This document shows positions 1-6,794 of a DNA stretch of 7,267 bases, in pieces. Within the stretch, counting starts at the first letter, position 1; each line of letters begins with the position of its first letter. Source of the DNA: Anaerolineales bacterium (GTDB lineage Bacteria; Chloroflexota; Anaerolineae; 4572-78; J111). The stretch covers positions 1 to 7,267 of the forward strand of contig JAAUSP010000395.1 in assembly GCA_012032575.1 (NCBI GenBank), given 5' to 3'. A model generated the notes under the pieces. The model did no database searches. It was given only the letters and a program-made list of their open reading frames with translations, and was not told the DNA's origin. Both the position numbers and the translations under genes were made by a program.

Positions 1-2
1 AT

Positions 3-366
3 CCTGATCAGTTATTATGGGCACAGTTTCATCCACCGGGTGAGTCAAATCAGCAAATTTCTATTCACTCTTATCGGATCAATCAAGCAGCCGAAAAAGA
101 AGATAGTGGATGGGTTGAATACTTATGGAATCGTCCCATAGTGATTAAGGATGCTACTGGAACAATGTCTCTTTATCATACACCCCTAGGGTATAGTTTT
201 AGGGACAACGTTTTACAGCGACAAATATAATCTCAAAATTGGTATCTCATTCGATGGATATGTTGATCCAGCCATCCTACAAAGCCCTTCTATCACCGAC
301 ACCATCTCGCAGCAATACGGAGTGTATGAACATATCGTAGAAAGCGTGCGCCTCACCGAGCCATAA
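3..366 (+). pseudogene. 3' part of a secreted/lipoprotein-family gene, frameshifted and cut by the window edge
   Basis: The 5' end lies outside the window. The reading frame is open from base 3 to a TAA at 228-230. The rest of the protein continues in another frame to the TAA at 364-366. Removing one T from the TTTT run at 197-200 joins them into about 120 residues with no internal stop. The C-terminus (QQYGVYEHIVESVRLTEP) aligns with the end of the neighbouring protein at 751-1335 (QRFQVFEHMVNSVRIITPE), and FYSDKYNLKIGIS aligns with DYYNEKHGLGITL. The two are therefore adjacent paralogues. Codon use is AT-rich, unlike the genes from 2023 onward. The function is unknown. It is either a decaying duplicate or an intact gene with a one-base sequence error. 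Confidence 0.65.
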
Positions 367-493
367 AAGGCTGCCCTCCTACGCCTAACCCACGTTTAAT
401 TCATAGCTTTGGCATCAGCCAGGCGTCAAGGGCAACGGCCCAAGGTGTGGTAGAGTGGATAAAGTGAAGGCATAAACCAGGGAGAGGCCAGAA

Positions 494-766
494 ATGACCC
501 ATTATCTCCTAACCTTTTTAACCATCATAACCCTTGCGTTAACCATCGGCTGCCAGGAACGAATTGTCAACACTGTACCTCCACCAGCCTCTACGAGTCC
601 GCCCATCAGTTCTACCCCACTGCCAACCGTCAGCCCCACCATTCCCATCGCCTCGCCTCCCATTCCCACCTTCACACCCCCCAAGGTTCCGCCGACGCCC
701 TCGGCTGACTCCACCCCCACCCCCACACCAACCTATCGCGCCCAACCGTTATGCAGACTCCCGTAG
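494..766 (+). CDS. Lipoprotein signal peptide and Pro/Thr-rich linker (5' part of a split gene)
   Basis: This encodes 90 residues. Residues 1-19 form a hydrophobic signal peptide ending in a lipobox-like T-I-G-C with the lipidated Cys at position 20. A long spacer of Pro, Thr and Ser follows (STPTPTPT near the end), which typically holds a globular domain away from the membrane surface. The start is well supported: GGGAGAGG at 480-487 is a strong ribosome binding site 6 nt before the ATG. The frame ends abruptly at the TAG at 764-766 with no folded domain. The domain lies in the -1 frame immediately downstream (751-1335). One extra C in either C5 run (714-718 or 720-724) would fuse them into a 280-residue lipoprotein. 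I regard this as half of one gene. Confidence 0.75.
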   Translation: MTHYLLTFLTIITLALTIGCQERIVNTVPPPASTSPPISSTPLPTVSPTIPIASPPIPTFTPPKVPPTPSADSTPTPTPTYRAQPLCRLP

Positions 767-1335
767 CTGCCGCCTGGACAGGCTTTACTTATGCGATTGC
801 TGGAGATGCTTTTCTTTATCTGGAATACCCTACAGATTGGCAAGTTACCGTATACTCTACTGTGCCTGCTGCATCACAACCACCTTCACAGCCAGTATTT
901 CCCGCAATTAAATTTTTCTATCCAACTGGTGAGAAATTTAGTATTCGTGTTGATAATTATGCGGTAAATTTGGCAATATTTCATAGGTCTCTTGAAGATT
1001 GGATAGCCACTGAACCTCATAAAAGAGCGGCTAATAGTAATGGCGAAAGTGCTGTATTATGGGAGAAATCTATACAAAAGACAGACCTAACTGGTCTAAT
1101 ATATGTGATGGGGATGCCCAATACCCCCTATAGTATTGCCAGCTCATATGGGCTGATGATATTAGAAGCAGATTATTACAACGAGAAACATGGATTAGGA
1201 ATTACATTAACTACTAACTTGGATAAGGACAGTTTGTTAATCGCAGAGACTCAGGGCTTTACCCAAACCATTGCCCAACGTTTTCAGGTATTTGAGCATA
1301 TGGTTAATAGTGTAAGGATTATTACGCCCGAATAA
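751..1335 (+). CDS. Mature domain of the split lipoprotein, PsbP/Mog1-like fold suspected
   Basis: From the ATG at 751 this encodes 194 residues, but there is no ribosome binding site before it and the frame is open further upstream. Independent initiation is unlikely, so this is probably the C-terminal part of the gene starting at 494. The sequence begins with a short linker, then YAIAGDAFLYLEYPTDWQV, a strand followed by a Y-P-x-x-W motif. It ends with a conserved tail (QVFEHMVNSVRI). A Y/F-P-x-x-W beginning and an 'F-x-x-I-V-x-S' ending are typical of PsbP/Mog1-like secreted proteins, but this is only a motif impression. It is paralogous to the gene ending at 366. It is AT-rich compared with the genes from 2023 onward. 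Function unknown. It would be displayed on the outer face of the membrane. Confidence 0.75.
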   Translation: MQTPVAAAWTGFTYAIAGDAFLYLEYPTDWQVTVYSTVPAASQPPSQPVFPAIKFFYPTGEKFSIRVDNYAVNLAIFHRSLEDWIATEPHKRAANSNGESAVLWEKSIQKTDLTGLIYVMGMPNTPYSIASSYGLMILEADYYNEKHGLGITLTTNLDKDSLLIAETQGFTQTIAQRFQVFEHMVNSVRIITPE

Positions 1336-1364
1336 GATTTAAATGACAGATCATCACCTAACCT

Positions 1365-1445
1365 CAATACTTTTCAAATAACGTAGTTTAGCCCCTTGTG
1401 GGCGGGTACAAGGCCCGATGCTACAGTCTTATTTGAAAAGTATTG
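1365..1445. repeat. 81-bp palindromic element with perfect 17-bp terminal inverted repeats
   Basis: CAATACTTTTCAAATAA at 1365-1381 is an exact reverse complement of 1429-1445. Inside are GTAG (1383-1386) and CTAC (1421-1424), and a smaller stem CCTTGT (1394-1399) / ACAAGG (1408-1413). It lies between two convergent genes. The 47-nt interior and the lack of a T-run argue against a standard terminator. A small non-autonomous repeat or a nested insertion is more likely. I see no clear target-site duplication. Confidence 0.7.
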
Positions 1446-1474
1446 CCCCTAGAGTATAAGTTAAGTAGTTAAAA

Positions 1475-1501
1475 ATTCACCATTCACCATTCACCATTCA
1501 C
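1475..1501. repeat. Heptamer tandem repeat (ATTCACC, nearly 4 copies)
   Basis: ATTCACC begins at 1475, 1482, 1489 and 1496, and the last copy breaks off after ATTCAC. It sits just past the repaired 3' end of yraN. It resembles the short tandemly repeated heptamers known from cyanobacterial intergenic DNA. The uncorrected yraN frame reads into this repeat, which makes that C-terminus implausible. Confidence 0.8.
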
Positions 1502-1508
1502 AATTACC

Positions 1509-1870
1509 TCACCATCCCACTGCATTCTCGATATGGTTGATTTGCGGCAAGCCCCGGCCCAACTGAATCGCCACCACATCAATCCGCCAGGGTTGGGTGG
1601 ACAAGGTTTTTCCTGCAAATAGGTTTGGGCCAATTCGATCAAACGGGCTTGTTTGGCCGGGGTGATGCTTTCTTCGGCGGAACCAAAATGCAGCCCGCTG
1701 CGGGTGCGCACCTCGATAAAAACCAGGGTGTCGCCATCGGCGGCAATGATGTCGAGTTCGCCGGTGGGGCAGCGCCAATTGCGCTCGATCAGGCGGTAGC
1801 CTTTCTCCTTTAAAAAGGAAACGGCCATATCCTCGCCCTGGCGGCCGGTTTGTTTGCGCTGGTCGGTCAT
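1509..1870 (-). CDS. yraN: YraN (UPF0102) family nuclease-like protein, one-base frameshift
   Basis: The N-terminal part matches the UPF0102/YraN family: GRQGEDMAVSFLKEKGYRLIERN, then GELDIIA (residues 37-43) and FIEVRTR (51-57). These are the D and E-x-K/R elements of a PD-(D/E)xK-like nuclease fold, here with Arg55 where many members have Lys. The family's last motif, (R)-x-D-V-V-A-I followed by I-x-H-I-x-N-A, is present but in another frame: WRIDVVAIQLG then INHIENAV, stopping at 1509. One extra base in the GGG at 1590-1592 restores a 120-residue protein, the usual family length. Without repair the frame runs on to 1484 with an unrelated tail. Biological role is uncertain. Family members are found beside varied housekeeping genes. 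It is transcribed divergently from the AAA+ gene. Confidence 0.85.
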
Positions 1871-1876
1871 AGCTTA

Positions 1877-1905
1877 ATTATCTCCAATTGCGCCGTCATC
1901 GTCAA
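1877..1905 (-). promoter_or_regulatory. Candidate sigma-70 promoter of yraN, possibly leaderless
   Basis: On the minus strand TTGACG (+ strand 1900-1905) and GATAAT (1877-1882) are separated by exactly 17 bp. Only six bases (1871-1876) lie between the -10 box and the ATG at 1870-1868, so transcription would begin at or next to the start codon. The alternative is an upstream promoter with the GGAG at 1882-1885 as a distant ribosome binding site. Confidence 0.4.
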
Positions 1906-1954
1906 CTGTCCCGGCGGGAGTCATCTTTAATTTAGTCACATCTTGCTGCTTTCG

Positions 1955-1983
1955 TTGACAACAAACCCTAATTATGTTATAGT
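1955..1983 (+). promoter_or_regulatory. Near-consensus sigma-70 promoter of the AAA+/membrane/Ig operon
   Basis: TTGACA (1955-1960), a 17-bp spacer, and TATAGT (1978-1983) differ from consensus at one base. Initiation would fall near 1990, giving a leader of about 33 nt before the ATG at 2023. The leader is AT-rich with no Shine-Dalgarno sequence. Confidence 0.75.
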
Positions 1984-2022
1984 CAAGTTGTTATGTAATG
2001 TTATTATGTTAAAATAATAGTT

Positions 2023-3603
2023 ATGTCCACTTTGCATCGTGTTGACGAACTGAATATCCTCACCCGCGCCAAATATCCCATTATTTACATTGTTTCCTGG
2101 GAAGAGCGCCGCATCGAGGATATGCTGCGCCAGGTGGCCATTGACCGCCGCAAAAAATTGTACGGCTGGACGCTGACCAACGGCATAGCTCCGCTCGACA
2201 TGGTGCAGCCCAACCCGATTGACCCGGCCACCCGCGACCCGCTTCACGCCCTGGATTTTGTGGCCCAATCGCAAGAGGCGGCCATCTTTGTTTTGAAGGA
2301 TTTTCACCCCTTTCTGGACGACAGCCGGGGCGGGCCGGATCATCCGGTGATTATTCGCCGGCTGCGCGATATTACCAATCAGCTCAAGGAAAGCCGCAAA
2401 ACCCTGATTATTCTTTCGCCGATGTTGCGTTTTCCGGCGGATTTGGAAAAAGATATTACCGTGCTGGATTACTCGCTGCCCACCCTCGACGAGTTGGAAC
2501 TGTCGCTGGACCGGGTGGTGCGCTCGGCCCGCGAGATTGCCGGGGTCCAGTTAAAAATGAAGGAAGACGAGCGGGAGCGGGTGCTCAATGCCGCCCGCGG
2601 CCTGACCTGCATCGAAGCCGAGAACGTCTTTGCCAAAAGTCTGGTGATGAGCCGGCAGCTTGATTTGAGCGTCATCATTGCCGAAAAAGAGCAGTTGATC
2701 CGCCGCTCGCAGATACTCGAATATTATGAGTCAGTTGAGGGGTTTGCCAATGTCGGCGGGATGGGCCTGGTGAAGCAGTGGCTGCGCAAGCGGGGCATGG
2801 CCTTTACCGAAAAGGCTCGCCGCTTTGGGCTGCCCGAACCGAAAGGACTGCTGCTGCTGGGCGTGCAGGGAGCCGGCAAAAGTTTGCTGGCCAAGGCCGT
2901 GGCCAGCCAATGGCAGTTGCCGCTGCTGCGGCTCGATTTGGGCCGGGTGTTTAGCGAATTGGTCGGTTCCTCGGAGCAGAATATCCGCACCGCCCTGCGC
3001 CTGGCCGAAAGCGTGTCGCCGTGCGTGATGTGGCTGGATGAAATTGAAAAAGGACTGGCCGGGGCGACCGGCTCCGGCACGTCCGATGCCGGAACTTCGG
3101 CCCGCGTGTTTGGCAGCCTGCTCACCTGGATGCAGGAAAAAACATCGCCGGTGTTTGTCATCGGCACCGCCAACGATATTTCGGCCCTGCCGCCCGAAGT
3201 GCTGCGCAAAGGCCGCTTTGACGAAATCTTTTTTGTGGATTTGCCCCAGGTGCAGGAGCGCCGCGAAATTTTTGCCATTCACATCGCCCGGCGGGGCCGC
3301 GATCCGCTGGATTATGATTTGAATGAACTGGCGATTGCCTCCGAGGGCTTTAGCGGCGCGGAAATCGAGCAGGTCATTATTGACGGTCTGTACGACGCCT
3401 TTGAAGATGGCCGGGAATTTACCGATGAGGATTTGCTCAGAAACTTAAAAAATACGGTTCCGCTTTCGCAGACGATGGAAAGCAAAATTTCGGCCTTGCG
3501 CCAGTGGGCGCGCAGCCACGCTCGACCCGCCTCAGAACCACCGCCGCCCCAGCCGATCTATCCTTCACGGGGGAACGGCTTGCGTCAGATGGAACTGGGG
3601 TAA
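2023..3603 (+). CDS. Ycf46-like AAA+ ATPase
   Basis: A 526-residue cytoplasmic ATPase that closely follows the Ycf46 family (AAA+, SpoVK/COG0464-like) of cyanobacteria and plastids, as I recall it. Residues 1-235 form the family's N-terminal region (E9-L-N-I-L opening, [13 protein letters not shown] at 88-100, [16 protein letters not shown] at 221-236). The AAA+ module follows: Walker A GVQGAGKS at 280-287, Walker B VMWLDE at 335-340, sensor-1 GTAN at 381-384, arginine-finger region LRKGRFDE at 394-401, and sensor-2 region GFSGAE at 442-447. All key residues are present, so it should bind and hydrolyse ATP, probably as a hexamer. A Pro-rich tail (505-513) ends it. The ATG at 2023 is preceded by a strong promoter but no clear ribosome binding site. 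It is first in a probable operon, 33 nt before a membrane-protein gene. Ycf46 has been linked to carbon-uptake control in cyanobacteria. That role is not implied here. Confidence 0.93.
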   Translation: MSTLHRVDELNILTRAKYPIIYIVSWEERRIEDMLRQVAIDRRKKLYGWTLTNGIAPLDMVQPNPIDPATRDPLHALDFVAQSQEAAIFVLKDFHPFLDDSRGGPDHPVIIRRLRDITNQLKESRKTLIILSPMLRFPADLEKDITVLDYSLPTLDELELSLDRVVRSAREIAGVQLKMKEDERERVLNAARGLTCIEAENVFAKSLVMSRQLDLSVIIAEKEQLIRRSQILEYYESVEGFANVGGMGLVKQWLRKRGMAFTEKARRFGLPEPKGLLLLGVQGAGKSLLAKAVASQWQLPLLRLDLGRVFSELVGSSEQNIRTALRLAESVSPCVMWLDEIEKGLAGATGSGTSDAGTSARVFGSLLTWMQEKTSPVFVIGTANDISALPPEVLRKGRFDEIFFVDLPQVQERREIFAIHIARRGRDPLDYDLNELAIASEGFSGAEIEQVIIDGLYDAFEDGREFTDEDLLRNLKNTVPLSQTMESKISALRQWARSHARPASEPPPPQPIYPSRGNGLRQMELG

Positions 3604-3607
3604 AATT

Positions 3608-3635
3608 ATTCGCCATTCGCTGATTCGCTGATTCG
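3608..3635. repeat. Tandem ATTCGCTG repeat directly before a start codon
   Basis: ATTCGCC (3608-3614), ATTCGCTG (3615-3622), ATTCGCTG (3623-3630) and ATTCG (3631-3635) run up to the base before the ATG at 3637. The repeat fills the 33-nt gap between the first two operon genes and occupies the place where a ribosome binding site would be. Confidence 0.75.
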
Positions 3636-3636
3636 T

Positions 3637-4770
3637 ATGATAGCTCGCGCCTTTCGAGGACCGCATAACTTATATCGTCGTTACCAGGCTTTGCTGGAAA
3701 GCACCGCCACCGCTCTGGGTTTGGCAGTGGTGGTGACACTGGCCCTGCTCAATATGGCCGCCTATCCGGTTAATTGGGTGCTGGTGATTGGGGTTGGGGT
3801 CGCGGCGTTGGGGATTCGCTGGCCGCTGCTGGCTTATATATTGGCCGTAGTGGTGCTGGTCTATCCCATCTTTATTATCAATTTTTACCTGGCCGTGCTG
3901 TTTTTGGGGATAAGCGCCCTCAGCCAGCGCGCTTTTGTGCATTATATGGGCGCAGCCGTGCTCATTTTGGGCACGCCCATCCTGGCCGAATATCACCTGC
4001 ACTGGCTGGTCCCGATTCTGGCCGGCTTGTGGTGGGGCGGAGCCACCGGCGCCTGGATTGGCGTTTTGGCGGCGATGTGGGGTAAAATTTTGGGCGGTAT
4101 GGCCGGCATGAATATTGACTGGCTGGTACTGGCCGGCCACGCGCCCGACACCCAGGCCATTGTGACCCGCTTTGCCGAGGCCAACTCATTACAAACCTTA
4201 CTGCTGCTGGTCGAGCCATTTGCCGCCACCTCCGGGGTGATTCTGTACAATTTGCTGCAAGTGATCGGCTGGGCCGTCGCTGCCGGTTTTGTCGGTGAAT
4301 TGGCTGGACGTAAATGGGTCAAATATCGCGCGCCCTGGTCCATTTTGGTTTTGACCGCCGGAGGAGGCTTGATTTTGCTGGCGACCCATCTGGGGCTGCC
4401 CTACTGGTTAAATGAAGCCGTGACCGAAGAAACTCTGGTGGCGCTAAAAGACCCAACCGGCCCGCTTTTTTCATTAATTGTTGTAATTATTGTTGGTACC
4501 ACCATCCATAGCCTGAGAGAAACGCTTGAGCTGCCGGTAGCGCCCCAACAGGATTTTAGCGCCCAGCGCCGCTACCAGCCTGCCAAACAAGTATCTGCAT
4601 CCGGACCGATCCAATTGCTGCGACGCGCCACCCGTTCAGCCTCCCCGGAGGCCGCCCGAAGCGTCGAAGCTGCCGACCTGAATGCTTTTGACCGTCCCCG
4701 CCGCCCTGTTCGCGTGCCACATACCAGCGAATTACCCGAGTGGGAACCCCGCGGGATGATCCTGGGTTGA
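3637..4770 (+). CDS. Polytopic membrane protein with a basic cytoplasmic tail, function unknown
   Basis: 377 residues. After a basic N-terminus (R4, R7, R14, R15) there is a series of hydrophobic segments, roughly 24-43, 45-60, 62-83, 85-95, 104-117, 122-150, 185-222, 233-252 and 276-291. I estimate 7-9 membrane spans. A small-residue, Trp-rich stretch LWWGGATGAWIGVLAAMWGK (131-150) is the most distinctive part and suggests close helix packing or a conduit. Residues 292-377 are a hydrophilic tail rich in Arg and Pro (RRY 311-313, RPRRPVRV 353-360), probably cytoplasmic. I do not recognise a family. The gene lies 33 nt after the Ycf46-like ATPase and 32 nt before the Ig-domain protein, so it is the natural membrane partner of both. 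The start is uncertain because no ribosome binding site is visible, although the basic N-terminus fits. Confidence 0.88.
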   Translation: MIARAFRGPHNLYRRYQALLESTATALGLAVVVTLALLNMAAYPVNWVLVIGVGVAALGIRWPLLAYILAVVVLVYPIFIINFYLAVLFLGISALSQRAFVHYMGAAVLILGTPILAEYHLHWLVPILAGLWWGGATGAWIGVLAAMWGKILGGMAGMNIDWLVLAGHAPDTQAIVTRFAEANSLQTLLLLVEPFAATSGVILYNLLQVIGWAVAAGFVGELAGRKWVKYRAPWSILVLTAGGGLILLATHLGLPYWLNEAVTEETLVALKDPTGPLFSLIVVIIVGTTIHSLRETLELPVAPQQDFSAQRRYQPAKQVSASGPIQLLRRATRSASPEAARSVEAADLNAFDRPRRPVRVPHTSELPEWEPRGMILG

Positions 4771-4802
4771 TTCAACTTGAAATTGATTAAAGGGCAAGAC
4801 CG

Positions 4803-6571
4803 ATGGCTACAAGATTTCAACAGGCTGAAACCGAAAAACAAGGATTCGTCGTCGTGCCACCAGCAGAGGGCTAAGTTTTGGCCCTATTGCTACTGCGATT
4901 ACGGTCGGCACTGTGGCCGTGTTGCTGGGCGTTACATTTATTGGCGATTGGCTGCGCACCCCCCAGATTACCGCCGAAGCCTCGCCCAGTATCATCTCGC
5001 CCAACAGCGATCAAACCCAGGATGCCACCAACTTTGGTTATACCCTCAACGAAGATGCCCAGGTAACAGTCCAGGTTTTTAACGAAAGTAACCGCCTGGT
5101 GCAGACCATCACCTCGAATGAGTTTCAAACGCGGGGCCAGCACGTCGCCATCTGGGATGGCCGGGACAGCCTGAACCAGATTGTGGCCGATGGCCGCTAC
5201 CGGCTGCAAGTGACCGCCAAAGGCACGGTGATGGCCGGAACCCAGAGCGCGAATGTGGTGGTAGATACCGGCCCTCCTACGCTTAGGGTGGCTAATTTGG
5301 ATGAGGTTAGCCGGGTGCGTGACGCCAACTTAACCATCGAGGGGTTGACCGACCCCGATGCGGTGGTGCAGGTGGCGGGCGACCCCAAAATTGTGCCCAT
5401 TGACGCCGAGGGCCGGTTCAGTCTCAAACGGCAGTTGGTCGAAGGCTCCAACAATCTGCAACTTTCCGCTACCGACCCGGCGGGCAACGTGGCAACGATT
5501 GCCCGCGAAATCATTCTGGTGACTCAGCCGCCTGAAATTGCTATTTCCGCGCCGGCCAACGATTCCTGGACAAACCAAAACCTGATCTCGGTGGCCGGGG
5601 CTGTGCCGGCGGGCGCGTCGCTCAAGGTCAACGGCCAGGAAGCAACTGTGGCCGAAGATGGTCAATTTGAACGGGAAGTGATTCTGCAAGAGGGCGATAA
5701 TGTTCTGCGGATCGAAGCCACCGACGATGTCGGCAATGTGACCTCGCAAGAAATCATTATTCACCGCAAAACCAGCGCGCCCAGCCTATCGGTCAACGTC
5801 GAGGATAGCACAGCGTTTCAACAGGCTGAGGTGCAAATTATCGGCAAAACCGATCCCGGCGCGACTGTGCTGGTGGGCGGTCAGGGCGTGACGGTCAGTT
5901 CGCTGGGTGAGTTCCAAACTACGGTCAACCTGCTCAAGGGTGACAATTTGCTGGAAGTCACGGCTCAGGACCAGGCCGGCAACACCACCCAACTCCAACG
6001 CCGCCTGCGTTTTGAGGTTACTCCGCCAGAGACAGAACTGGCCCGCGTGGCCCGCAATCTGCCTAATTTATCGGCCTATTTTGTGCCGGTGTTGATCTCG
6101 CTGCCGCTGCTGCTCATTTTGGCCTATATTTTAACCCGGCCGGTGGCGCTGGTCGTCTCCGCCGAAAGCGGTATGTTTCGGCCCGGCTTGCCGGATGAAG
6201 GCCGCTTTTTGAAATTTGGGATTGACCTCTCTAAAGCAGCCCGGACTACGGTTGAAATTAAAGACAATCGGGGCAATACTGTAGCCACCTTATTGCATCG
6301 CCGCCATCGCGGGGCCGGTCAGCAAAACCTCTATTGGAACGGCTACGATGATTTTGGCCGGGTGGTCCTGCCCGGCGATTACACCATCCAGGCCACAGCC
6401 AGCACTACCGGCGGCACCGTAACCGGGACTCTGAATGTGTCCATTCTGGAAGACAAAGCTGTCCACCGGCAATATTTGCGCAACGCCCCCCATCAGGACG
6501 ACTCGCAGGTGCTGGAGCGGCAAAGCGAATTTGTCCGCAGCTCCTCGGCCAAGCGGGTGCGCCGCCGTTAA
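4803..6571 (+). CDS. Membrane-anchored protein with two FlgD-Ig-like and three bacterial Ig-like domains, one frameshift near the 5' end
   Basis: The ATG at 4803 has AGGG 8 nt upstream (4791-4794). The frame stops at 4872 after 23 codons, and a 552-residue frame (GTG 4913 to 6571) follows. One extra G in the GGG at 4868-4870 joins them into 589 residues and restores an N-terminal membrane anchor (GPIATAITVGTVAVLLGVTF) that the GTG start would cut in half. Repaired numbering: anchor about 27-48; FlgD-Ig-like domain 78-140 (WDGRD...GRYRL); three Ig-like repeats at 157-241, 243-324 and 325-407, each with a G-[SD]-N-x-L...D-x-x-G-N motif as in glucodextranase-type Ig domains; a second membrane segment 426-444; a second FlgD-Ig-like domain 465-549 (WNGYDDFG...GDYTI); and a basic tail ending RVRRR. 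Likely an adhesive or structural extracytoplasmic stalk. Third gene of the operon. Confidence 0.85.
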
Positions 6572-6595
6572 ATCAACTCGAATATTGAAAAAAAC

Positions 6596-6643
6596 AAAAT
6601 CGCTCCGGGCATACTTTTTGTGCCCGGAGCGATTTTTTTGTTT
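6596..6643. terminator. Rho-independent terminator, probably bidirectional
   Basis: A perfect 16-bp stem (6596-6611 with 6621-6636, core CGCTCCGGGCA) closes a 9-nt loop. It is followed by a T7 run on the + strand and preceded by an A7 run (6588-6594), which becomes a U-tract on the minus strand. It lies 24 bp after the Ig-protein stop and downstream of the convergent tRNA, so it can end both transcripts. Confidence 0.93.
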
Positions 6644-6656
6644 AGTAATGGGTTTT

Positions 6657-6680
6657 GGCTCGTTCTGAGCCTGTCGAAGA
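6657..6680. repeat. GGCTC-N5-GAGCC hairpin with a CTGAGCCTGTCGAAG motif
   Basis: GGCTC (6657-6661) and GAGCC (6667-6671) form a small stem, overlapping CTGAGCCTGTCGAAGA (6665-6680). From memory, variants of 'CTTCGACAGGCTCAG' are common dispersed intergenic motifs in many environmental bacterial genomes. It is present once here, so repeat status cannot be shown from the window. Confidence 0.35.
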
Positions 6681-6681
6681 G

Positions 6682-6753
6682 TACCCCCGGGCCGACTCGA
6701 ACGGCCGCACATGGCTCCGGAGGCCACTGCTCTATCCACTGAGCTACGGGGGC
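6682..6753 (-). tRNA. tRNA-Arg (anticodon CCG)
   Basis: The minus strand folds as a 72-nt cloverleaf: acceptor GCCCCCG/CGGGGGU, D-stem GCUC/GAGC with GG in the loop, anticodon stem GUGGC/GCCAU with loop CUCCGGA (anticodon CCG), a 4-nt variable loop, T-stem GGCCG/CGGCC with loop UUCGAGU, and discriminator A. It decodes CGG. CCA is not encoded and would be added enzymatically. Positions 1 and 72 form G:U rather than the usual G:C. Confidence 0.95.
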
Positions 6754-6794
6754 AAGATGAAAATAGTTTAGCACAAATACTCCTGAATGGCAAA

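Noticed and set aside
409..456. Promoter for the 494 lipoprotein (TTGGCA near 409, TAGAGT at 451)
   Set aside because: The spacing is far from 17 bp and no better pair is visible, although the ribosome binding site is strong.
711..751. Programmed -1 ribosomal frameshift as the explanation for the split lipoprotein
   Set aside because: No classical slippery heptamer in the right phase, and no downstream pseudoknot that I can see. Similar breaks in unrelated genes point to indels.
564..911. Third-frame open reading frame over the lipoprotein junction
   Set aside because: It yields Pro/Arg/Cys-rich sequence with no domain. The signal peptide and the mature domain are both in the other two frames.
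1365..1445. Rho-independent terminator for the convergent genes
   Set aside because: The stem is AT-rich, the enclosed segment is 47 nt, and no T-run follows the stem on either strand.
2724..3282. Two long minus-strand open frames across the AAA+ gene
   Set aside because: They lie wholly inside an unmistakable ATPase gene in GC-rich sequence and show no domain, start signal or sensible composition.
3670..4343. Minus-strand open frames across the polytopic membrane gene
   Set aside because: His/Gln/Pro-rich antisense products are the mirror of Leu/Val/Gly codons in the membrane protein.
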